A stretch of 9,414 nt of DNA from Desulfobulbaceae bacterium (GTDB taxonomy: Bacteria; Desulfobacterota; Desulfobulbia; Desulfobulbales; UBA5123), in NCBI GenBank assembly GCA_029865195.1, contig JAOUHH010000096.1, positions 1-9,414 on the forward strand, in the 5' to 3' direction. Each line of letters opens with the position of its first letter. Position 1 is the stretch's first letter. The translations under genes were made by a program, and so were the position numbers. The notes beneath the pieces are model-generated. The model worked only from the letters and a program-made list of their open reading frames with translations. It had not been told where the DNA came from and searched no databases. Shown here piece by piece: positions 1 through 6,334 of the stretch.

Positions 1-670
1 CACCGCTCTGACGCATATGGGCATGGATCTTGTGAGCCAGGCGCAGACGCGGACCAACCTGATATCCCAGGCGATGCGCCAGCCGTTTCATGGGCGCCAC
101 CCGTTCATCGAAAGGGCTGCGCGTTGATGCCTGGTGGGCACCGTTCTGCGGCACCGGTCGCCGGTAGCCGGGAATCTGCGGGACAGCCTTTTTCACCCTC
201 TCCTGGTACCTCACGATTATTTCTGCACCGCACATCTCCTCCCCTTGGTGCCACGACAACGCCTCGTCGATAAACCGGACGCAGGCCATCATCACCCCGG
301 GGCCGTACATCCGGGAATCAGACGCCAAAACACCGGCAGCGACAGCCGCAACCGGTGAAGTCCCCATGGTGCCGGCGAGTGCGCCGACCTGATTGCACCA
401 GATCCTGGCATCCGGCCAGCTGAGACAGAGAAACAGCCCCTCCAGCCACTGCGCCAATCGCGGTTCCGGCAAACGACCGGTGACATTAAGGACCAGCACC
501 TCGAAAAAGCTCTTCTTGCCGACCAAATCGGTCAACAACGAGTAGCCGTGGCTGTAAACAAGCCCCTTGGTCGGCACCCACCCACCCTTGCCGGCAAGGA
601 TACGCCCCCGAGACCTGTCCCAGAGAGAGAGATCAATCGTCACTGGACTTTGCTTCCGGGGCGATGACAT
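1..670 (-). CDS. Citrate synthase/citryl-CoA lyase-like protein B (partial, C-terminus outside window)
   Basis: The frame is open without a stop from position 670 to the left edge (223 codons seen; perhaps 50-60 are missing, judging from its neighbour). The N-terminal half matches the citrate synthase fold: HGYSLLTDLVGKKSF at residues 41-55, then the GRLP turn (65-68), a helical region, and a PGYRRPV loop (167-173). It is a clear paralogue of the gene just upstream (shared HGYxLL, K-SF-x-x-VL, G-x-LP). Citrate synthases join acetyl-CoA to an oxoacid and citryl-CoA lyases run the cleavage, using two His and one Asp. Here the HGGA-type loop appears as YGPG (122-125) and the GHR loop as GYRR, so both His are lost by eye alignment. 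The Asp region lies outside the window. The ATG at 670 is chosen for its GAGGAA ribosome site; a GTG at 643 is the alternative. Either start overlaps the upstream gene (38 or 11 bp), which implies translational coupling. Function unknown; cytoplasmic, no signal peptide. Confidence 0.75.
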   Translation of the reverse strand, partial: MSSPRKQSPVTIDLSLWDRSRGRILAGKGGWVPTKGLVYSHGYSLLTDLVGKKSFFEVLVLNVTGRLPEPRLAQWLEGLFLCLSWPDARIWCNQVGALAGTMGTSPVAAVAAGVLASDSRMYGPGVMMACVRFIDEALSWHQGEEMCGAEIIVRYQERVKKAVPQIPGYRRPVPQNGAHQASTRSPFDERVAPMKRLAHRLGYQVGPRLRLAHKIHAHMRQSG

Positions 671-1466
671 AGCGTTCCTCATCCATCAAGAAGGGCATGG
701 CAGTCAGCGGCTTTTCGGCAAGCTCGACGCCGTGGGCCAGCAGGCCAGGGGCGCAGATTATCTGATAAAGGCCGGCCCCTGCCGCAGCATCAAAACCGAG
801 GTCACAAAGGACGGCGGCAACCACCCCGGCTGTCAACCAACCCTGCTGGTGCGCGGCAATGGCGTCGGCAAAGCCGCTGCCCCAGCGGATGGCCGTACCA
901 TCCGGCACAACCTTTTGACATTGGTCGACAATCTGGCGCGGCAATGGATCAATGGCACCGAAACGACTTCCGAATCCTGGGGCTAGATGCCAATCTCCCT
1001 CACGGGGACGTTCAACGCTCCGCAATAACTCAACTGCCAGTTGACCGGGCTCCCTTTGCTGATTTTTGCGCAGAAAGCGCATCGCCCGTCCCACCTCATC
1101 GCCGCCGCATGCCCCTCCCAAAACCGACAGGCCGATGGGCAGCAGATGCGCATGATCGGTTTTGCTCACTGCGGCATTCATCACCGCCCACGTAGCCGGA
1201 TGCCGTGGCCCGGGGTTGATACAGCCGACCATCAGGGTTTCGAGGAGTCGCCTTTGCGCCGGACTCGGCAGCTCCCCATTGAAAAGAAGAAAGAGGACAT
1301 CAACGAAGCTGCGCTTGCTCATCAGCTCCAGAAGATCATAGCCATGGCAACGGCAACATGCCGCCAGATAGGGATTCTCCGGCGTGCCCTCCTCCTGCCA
1401 GATACTGGTCACGCTCTCCCCCCGTCCAGAGACGCATTTGCCGTCGTGGGGCGTTTCCTTCTGCAT
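633..1466 (-). CDS. Citrate synthase/citryl-CoA lyase-like protein A, catalytic residues apparently replaced
   Basis: 277 residues, far shorter than a normal citrate synthase (about 370-430) but close to the lyase domain of ATP-citrate lyase and stand-alone citryl-CoA lyase-like proteins. Visible family marks are HGYDLLELMSKRSF (41-54), NGELP (63-67), the GLSVLGG-x-C-GGDE segment (112-124), PGFGSRFGAIDP (163-174) and the terminal helix GLLAHGVELAEKP (241-253). In active relatives the second loop reads HGGA, the third GHR, and a later N-x-D-G holds the Asp. Here they read CGGD (C120), GSR (S167) and HQQG (Q208), so all three acid/base residues look substituted by eye alignment. A CCRCH cluster (37-41) is absent from the paralogue. 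No signal peptide. The ATG at 1466 has GAGGGG 8 nt upstream. It follows the receptor gene by 22 bp and overlaps the next gene, so all three are probably co-transcribed. The fold is fairly sure; the activity is not. Confidence 0.75.
   Translation of the reverse strand: MQKETPHDGKCVSGRGESVTSIWQEEGTPENPYLAACCRCHGYDLLELMSKRSFVDVLFLLFNGELPSPAQRRLLETLMVGCINPGPRHPATWAVMNAAVSKTDHAHLLPIGLSVLGGACGGDEVGRAMRFLRKNQQREPGQLAVELLRSVERPREGDWHLAPGFGSRFGAIDPLPRQIVDQCQKVVPDGTAIRWGSGFADAIAAHQQGWLTAGVVAAVLCDLGFDAAAGAGLYQIICAPGLLAHGVELAEKPLTAMPFLMDEERYVIAPEAKSSDD
675..680 (-). promoter_or_regulatory. Ribosome binding site deciding the start of citrate synthase-like gene B
   Basis: GAGGAA sits within the end of the upstream gene, with GAGG 6 nt before the ATG at 670. 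The alternative GTG at 643 has only a distant GGA about 11 nt upstream, so the ATG is preferred. Confidence 0.5.
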
Positions 1467-1488
1467 GCCGTCTGCCCCTCACCCTCAA

Positions 1489-3714
1489 CTAAAACGAATA
1501 CCGCAACTGCCCCAGAATGCTCCGCCCGGGCAAAGGAAAATCGCCCTGAGTGGTGGTGGGGCCGGGCTCCCGCGCATCGACGTCAAAAAGATTCCGCACC
1601 GCCAGGGTCGCATCCCAGTGGCCGGCGATCTTCTTGCGATGGAGGGTAAGGTGGGTGAGGAGATAGTCGTCGATCTCGGCGCGCACCGGATAGGGGTTGG
1701 TTACCGCCTGTTCGTCGACCATGTTGCGACGGCGATCCCCCACCCAGACAACCTGGGTGTCAAGCCCCCACTTGGGGAGAAACTCCCAGTAGCCGTCCAG
1801 GAAGAGCTGCCAACCGGGCGCTTCGGCAACCAATGTGTCGGTATCTTTGTCCTGGGAGCGTTGATAAGAAAAATTCCCGCGCAAGCGCAGGGTGTCGGTG
1901 GCCGCCCAATCCGCCTCCAGTTCGTAACCGTGCCCTTTCTGATTCTTGTTGTTCTGGGAGGTGCTGGTCGCAGAAGGGGCCGGGTCGGGAACCATTTCAA
2001 TGAGATCCTCAATCTCATAGGCGAAAAGATTGAACATCAGCCGCAAGGAAGGCGTGGCCTGATAGTCGAAGGCAAGTTCATAGGTTTCGATGGTTTCAGG
2101 CTCGAGATCGGGATTCCCCTGCGCGGATGGATTGTTGGTGGCGAACTGCTCCACCAGGGAAGGCGGCCGGAAGGCCTTGCCGTAGAGCAGCTTGCTGGTG
2201 AGCGTCGGGGTTGTTTCCCAGACCAGGGCCGCCCTGGGGTTGACGGTATTACCGAAATCCGAGTAATGGTCGAAACGGACGCCGCCGGTAAGCTGCCACT
2301 TCTTGGCAAAAGACCACTCGTCCTGAATGGAACAATAGACGATCTGGCGCCGCTGGTTTTGCATGAAGATATCCGCTTGCGTGACCTCGGTCAGGGTGCC
2401 GTCCTGCACCGCCGGCGGCGCCCCCCCCTCCAGAGCGGTGCCGGGGCCGAAGTTCTTGGACTCCTCGGTTATATCGACCATGTATTTGAAGCCGGTGCCG
2501 AACCGCCAGAGATGCTTGTTGAGACCGGAATAGAAGGCGGTGAGGTCCAGGCCGCTCTGGTGCTCGGTGACAATAGGGTTGCCGATGATACCATCCGGAA
2601 AGGCGACAAACCCTGCCCACGGCGGGACAAAATCGATATTGCCATCGTCACCGACAGGCACCACGGCGCCCGGCGGCAGGAGATGAAAGAAGGCGTCGTC
2701 GTACAAATAGACGTAGCTCAACCGGGCGCTCATGTCCCATTCGGGCAGGATATCCTCGGCCCGGTAAGTAACATCGGCCTGGAACCGCTCGACCTTTTCG
2801 TTGTTCAGAGGCGCCAAGGCCTGGGCCACACCGAGGCCGATGCCCCCCTCATCCTGGAGCCAGTTCCAGAACCGCATGGTCCAGTTGCCGCGGGAGAGCT
2901 CCAGCGAGCCGTCCCATATTTTGTAATTGCTGTCCACCTCTCCTGGGGCCAGCGAGGCGTTCGGCCCCAAAAGCGTCTGCAGGTCGCTGTCGACGATCCG
3001 GTCCGGGTCGCCGCTGCTGGCCATATGCTCCAAGGTCATGGCCACGTCCCAACTCCCCAATTTACCGCCGTGCTGCAACCAGGCGCCGCGGCTGTCGAAG
3101 GAGCCGCCTCGCACCCCCATCGCGGTGCCGTCGATCTCGTAGCTCTTCTTGGTGATGACGTTGATCACCCCGGCAAAGGCATCGGCGCCGTGCACCGCCG
3201 AACCGGGCCCGCGAATCACCTCCACCCGCGAGATAGCGGTCACCGGCATCTTGAAGGTTTCGGGGCGGCCGCCGGTGTAGGTGTAGGTAACCGGCAAGCC
3301 GTTGACCATCAGCAACACCTGCGGATTGATGCTGGTGTGGATGCCGCGGACGGAGTAGAGCGGCGCCATCCGGTTCTTGGTGGAGATACCCACATGGAGG
3401 CCGGGCACGGATTCCAGCACCTCATCCAGGGAAGTCGCGCCCATCTGCTCGATCTCCTCGGCGGTGATCACCGAGGCCACCGCCGGCGCCTTATGGAGGG
3501 ATTGAAGGTTGCCGGTGGCGGTGAGCAGCAGCCGATCGGTGCGGTAGTAATCCTCCTCCTGGTATTTGGAAGAGAACATCTCCTGCACCGCCTGCAATTT
3601 TTCATCGGCAGTGGTAGCGGCATCGGCCACCCCCCAGTTCGCCATCAAGGCCGCCGATACCGCAATCCCGGCCATCATGCCTTTCTTCCCTTCTCCTCGC
3701 AATACGCTCCGCAT
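1489..3714 (-). CDS. TonB-dependent outer-membrane receptor
   Basis: This is a 741-residue ligand-gated outer-membrane channel, powered by TonB-ExbBD from the inner membrane. The signal peptide spans residues 1-32 (basic start, hydrophobic core, ADA before the cut). A TonB-box-like LLLTATG (62-68) leads into the plug domain (about 75-190), with SVITAEEIEQMG, SVRGIHTSINPQVLLMVNG and the hallmark VEVIRGPGSAVHGADAFAGVINVI. The barrel follows to the end, with YGKAFRPPSLVEQF (511-524), GNPDLEPETIETYEL (533-547) and a C-terminal aromatic residue after RYS, as outer-membrane insertion requires. An in-frame ATG at 3744 is possible, but the ATG at 3714 has a strong AAGGAGGG site and gives a normal signal peptide. 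The ligand cannot be named: the general form recalls siderophore, heme or corrinoid receptors. It starts 94 bp after the hybrid kinase and is followed within 22 bp by the citrate synthase-like pair. Confidence 0.95.
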   Translation of the reverse strand: MRSVLRGEGKKGMMAGIAVSAALMANWGVADAATTADEKLQAVQEMFSSKYQEEDYYRTDRLLLTATGNLQSLHKAPAVASVITAEEIEQMGATSLDEVLESVPGLHVGISTKNRMAPLYSVRGIHTSINPQVLLMVNGLPVTYTYTGGRPETFKMPVTAISRVEVIRGPGSAVHGADAFAGVINVITKKSYEIDGTAMGVRGGSFDSRGAWLQHGGKLGSWDVAMTLEHMASSGDPDRIVDSDLQTLLGPNASLAPGEVDSNYKIWDGSLELSRGNWTMRFWNWLQDEGGIGLGVAQALAPLNNEKVERFQADVTYRAEDILPEWDMSARLSYVYLYDDAFFHLLPPGAVVPVGDDGNIDFVPPWAGFVAFPDGIIGNPIVTEHQSGLDLTAFYSGLNKHLWRFGTGFKYMVDITEESKNFGPGTALEGGAPPAVQDGTLTEVTQADIFMQNQRRQIVYCSIQDEWSFAKKWQLTGGVRFDHYSDFGNTVNPRAALVWETTPTLTSKLLYGKAFRPPSLVEQFATNNPSAQGNPDLEPETIETYELAFDYQATPSLRLMFNLFAYEIEDLIEMVPDPAPSATSTSQNNKNQKGHGYELEADWAATDTLRLRGNFSYQRSQDKDTDTLVAEAPGWQLFLDGYWEFLPKWGLDTQVVWVGDRRRNMVDEQAVTNPYPVRAEIDDYLLTHLTLHRKKIAGHWDATLAVRNLFDVDAREPGPTTTQGDFPLPGRSILGQLRYSF
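2421..2428 (-). repeat. G8 homopolymer inside the receptor gene
   Basis: Eight consecutive C on the plus strand (G on the coding strand) encode Glu-Gly-Gly-Ala in a probable surface loop of the receptor, around residues 429-432. The frame is intact in this copy. Tracts of this kind can slip during replication and switch surface proteins off, but eight bases is short for this. Confidence 0.6.
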
Positions 3715-3808
3715 CCATTTCCCTCCTTGCTTAATCACCAGCATTCAGGCGTAAAAGCCACCACACGAGTCACCAATCCAAAACCCGGGTCAACATCCAA
3801 CCGAAGGG
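3715..3808 (-). other. 94-bp spacer between hybrid kinase and receptor genes
   Basis: Besides the ribosome site, it holds a TTGACC hexamer (minus strand) that could be a -35 element and the 8-bp palindrome ACCCGGGT overlapping it. No good -10 hexamer lies at the right distance. There is no stem-loop with a T-run, so no terminator is supported, and it is too short for a cobalamin riboswitch. The receptor may have its own promoter here or be read through from upstream. Confidence 0.35.
3721..3728 (-). promoter_or_regulatory. Strong ribosome binding site deciding the receptor start
   Basis: AAGGAGGG lies 6 nt before the ATG at 3714. It lies downstream of the in-frame ATG at 3744, which would place it inside the coding region, so 3714 is taken as the true start. 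Confidence 0.8.
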
Positions 3809-6238
3809 TCAGGAATCATTGCCTGACCGGTCCAGGAGGTTACGCACCGCCTGCAGCAAGACCACCTGCCGGAACGGCTTCTGCAGGAACATTGAGTTCC
3901 CATCGTTTTCCAGATCCTTGGCCGACATTTCAAAGGTGTAGCCGCTGACATAAAGTACCGGCAACCCGGGCTTGCTCTCACGGATGGTCTTGGCCACCTG
4001 GTCACCGTGGATGCCCGGCATGATCACATCGGTGAGCAGCATATCAATCGCTCCACCGACCGTGGCAAACGCCTTGACCGCGTCTCCGCCGCTTGCCGCC
4101 TCGATCACCCGATAACCATATTCCCGCAAGGTCGTGGCGGCAACATCCCTGACGCCTGGATCGTCCTCGGCCAGCAGAATGGTTTCATGGCCGGTGACAT
4201 CTCGCACCCCTTCTGGCTTCTCTTCCGGCGCCTTCCGCCTGGTCGTCTGTTGCAGATAAACATAAAAGGTGGTGCCCGCGCCCACCGTTGTTTCGATCCT
4301 CAGATGCCCCTTGTGCTGCTGAACGATGCCATAGACGGTGGAGAGCCCCATGCCGGTTCCCTTGCCCACCTCCTTGGTGGTGAAAAAGGGCTCGAATATC
4401 CGCTTCATGGTTTCCTGGTCCATCCCCGAGCCGTTGTCGCTGACGGCCAGCACCGCGAAGTCACCGACAATGGGCTTGTTGTCCACATCCAACAGTTGAT
4501 CTGGGGCCACCGTGACATTGCTGGTCCGGATGGAGATTCGGCCGTTGCCGGAAACAGCGTCCCCGGCGTTAACCACCAGATTCATGAGGATCTGCTCCAA
4601 CTGGCCGGCATCTCCGCTCACCGGCAGCAAGTCGGCATCCAGCTCGACAACCATTTCGATATCCTCACGGATCAGCCGACGCAGAATCTTGCTGAAATCA
4701 TCAATCAGGCCGTTGAGGTCCTGCGCCGTCGGCTGCAACACCTGCTTGCGGCTGAAGGCCAGGATCTTACGGATCAGGTCCGAGGCCCGATCAACGCACT
4801 TGGTGATATCTTTAACCTTTTTGGTCGCCGGATGGTCGGGGTCGAGCAGCAGCATGGTCAACTCGGCATTGCACATGATCGGGGTCAGCACATTGTTGAG
4901 ATCATGGGCGATGCCGCCGGCCAGGGTTCCCAAAGACTCCATCTTCTGACTCTGCCGATACTGCTCCTCAAGACGCGCCTTCTCTTCCTCACGCTTTTTC
5001 CGGCCGGTGATATCACGGTCAATACCTCGAAAACCAACCAGTTTACCCATGCCGTCGACCACCGGCTCCGCGCTGGAATCGACATAGACCAACTGGCCGT
5101 CGGCACGGCGACAACGGCGCCCCACCGACCTAAACCCCTCACTGCTCTGCATACACGCCTTGAACAGGCCAGCGAAAAAATCGCGGTCTTCGGAGTCGGA
5201 CAGATCACCGAAAATCGGTGTTCCCAGCAATTCAGCCGGCCGATAACCGTAGATCTCTTCACAGACCGGCGAGCAATAGGTGAACAAACCCTCCCCATCC
5301 ACCTCCCAGACCATGTCGCTGGTGGTTTCCACCAGGGCGCGAAACCGTTCCTCGGAATCATGGAGGGCGATCTCCGCCTCCTTGAGGGCGGTGATGTCCC
5401 AAAAGCTCTCCACCGCCTTGACGAATTTGCCGTTACGATCCAGAATCCGGGAGAGGCGGATCAGGATGGTCTTCATCTCGCCGTTCTTGTTGGCAAAACG
5501 GATCTCGCGGGTTCGCTCGATTTCAGGACTCTGCCGATCGGTCAAAAGGCAGTGCCGGCAAACACCGGTGGCGAGGGTGGTATTGAAGGGACACGGCAGG
5601 CCGAAGACCTCAACCTCCGAATAACCGGTTATCCGTTCGGCGGCGGGATTCCAGGAGCGAACGATTCGATCGCAGTCGACAGTGAAGATCGCCGCCGGGG
5701 TGGTGCGGAGGATGGTTTGCAGGTCGCGACGCTGCGCCTCCTCCCGACGGCCGATATTCCACTTCTCGATCAGCGAAATGGCGATCTGCTTCAGTTCGTC
5801 GGCATCAAAGGGCTTGCGCAGGAAAAGCAGCTTGTCCGGGGCGCCGACCACCTTGACGATCTCATCCTGGGTATGATCGGAAAAGGCGGTGACAATGACG
5901 ATCTCGATGTTGGGGTCAACACGCCGGATCTCCGCCGCCGTTTTCATACCGTCCCAACCGGGCGGCATCCGGATGTCGATAAAGGCCACCGCATAGGAAG
6001 CGTCATCACGGATCCCCGCCTCGACCATGGCAAAGCCTTCCTGCCCCTGGGGGGCAAAAGACATCTCGAAGCGTGGCGGGGACCCGGAATCCGCCGCCGC
6101 AGCAGCCGGGTCCAGCAACCGCGCCATCTGATTTCCCGGCGTGTCTTCACTGTCCATGGGCAGCAACACATCGCGGTAAGCCCGCCAGATTTCCTTGTCG
6201 TCATCGATGACCAGGATTCGTCTATTAAAATCGTCCAT
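3809..6238 (-). CDS. Hybrid sensor histidine kinase, REC-PAS-PAS-HisKA-HATPase-REC
   Basis: 809 residues, with no signal peptide or membrane segment, so cytoplasmic. An N-terminal receiver (about 6-160) has acidic D12-D14, phospho-acceptor D88 (FIDIRMP), T117 and K142. D88 lies some 34 residues later than usual because of an insert around residues 27-65 with an alanine run. PAS1 (about 170-285) carries C216, C227 and C230. PAS2 (about 295-412) ends in the DITGRKK linker. The kinase core has H445 in GGIAHDLNN, the N box N553/N557, G1 box DNGSG (601-605), F box FEPFFTTK and G2 box GTGMGL (627-632). A C-terminal receiver (686-803) has E691-D693, D737 (LTDVIMPG), S765 and K787. All key residues are intact. 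A GAGGA site precedes the ATG. Lying 96 bp after a membrane kinase, its first receiver is a plausible target of that kinase (inference). There is no output domain beyond phosphotransfer. Confidence 0.95.
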   Translation of the reverse strand: MDDFNRRILVIDDDKEIWRAYRDVLLPMDSEDTPGNQMARLLDPAAAAADSGSPPRFEMSFAPQGQEGFAMVEAGIRDDASYAVAFIDIRMPPGWDGMKTAAEIRRVDPNIEIVIVTAFSDHTQDEIVKVVGAPDKLLFLRKPFDADELKQIAISLIEKWNIGRREEAQRRDLQTILRTTPAAIFTVDCDRIVRSWNPAAERITGYSEVEVFGLPCPFNTTLATGVCRHCLLTDRQSPEIERTREIRFANKNGEMKTILIRLSRILDRNGKFVKAVESFWDITALKEAEIALHDSEERFRALVETTSDMVWEVDGEGLFTYCSPVCEEIYGYRPAELLGTPIFGDLSDSEDRDFFAGLFKACMQSSEGFRSVGRRCRRADGQLVYVDSSAEPVVDGMGKLVGFRGIDRDITGRKKREEEKARLEEQYRQSQKMESLGTLAGGIAHDLNNVLTPIMCNAELTMLLLDPDHPATKKVKDITKCVDRASDLIRKILAFSRKQVLQPTAQDLNGLIDDFSKILRRLIREDIEMVVELDADLLPVSGDAGQLEQILMNLVVNAGDAVSGNGRISIRTSNVTVAPDQLLDVDNKPIVGDFAVLAVSDNGSGMDQETMKRIFEPFFTTKEVGKGTGMGLSTVYGIVQQHKGHLRIETTVGAGTTFYVYLQQTTRRKAPEEKPEGVRDVTGHETILLAEDDPGVRDVAATTLREYGYRVIEAASGGDAVKAFATVGGAIDMLLTDVIMPGIHGDQVAKTIRESKPGLPVLYVSGYTFEMSAKDLENDGNSMFLQKPFRQVVLLQAVRNLLDRSGNDS

Positions 6239-6334
6239 AATTCCTCGACAGCAATTGCAAGCGTTGCGTCAACCTACCACGAACTAATGCTTATCATCCC
6301 CATCAGTTTTTTGCTTAGAAAAAATCCTATTCTC
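6239..6334 (-). other. 96-bp spacer upstream of the hybrid kinase with overlapping inverted repeats
   Basis: It is AT-richer than its surroundings. On the minus strand it holds GCAACGCTTGCAATTGC (6251-6267), which contains two overlapping palindromes, GCAA-CGC-TTGC and GCAATTGC, about 13 nt before the start codon. A TTGACG hexamer overlaps it at the upstream side, without a matching -10. Further up, TTTTTT-CTAAGC-AAAAAA could form a weak A/T hairpin but is not a normal terminator. It may be an operator or an internal promoter region; no regulator can be named. Confidence 0.3.

Noticed and set aside
567..1649. Plus-strand open frames over the citrate synthase-like genes
   Set aside because: The minus-strand frames show a recognisable paralogous fold, good ribosome sites and overlapping gene ends; the plus-strand products show nothing.
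3715..3808. Cobalamin or other riboswitch before the receptor
   Set aside because: The gap is 94 bp, too short for a cobalamin riboswitch, and no conserved core was seen.
1384..3948. 854-codon open frame on the plus strand opposite the receptor gene
   Set aside because: It mirrors a gene with full signal peptide, plug and barrel motifs. The plus-strand product is low in complexity, has no recognisable motif, and is explained by high GC at third codon positions on the other strand.
6255..6290. Possible sigma-54 promoter (GG-N10-GC) upstream of the hybrid kinase
   Set aside because: Only the GG and GC dinucleotides match; the surrounding TGGCAC and TTGC elements are not present.
6295..6325. 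Terminator after the membrane kinase gene
   Set aside because: The T6/A6 hairpin has no GC stem and is not followed by a T-run on the coding strand, so termination is unlikely.
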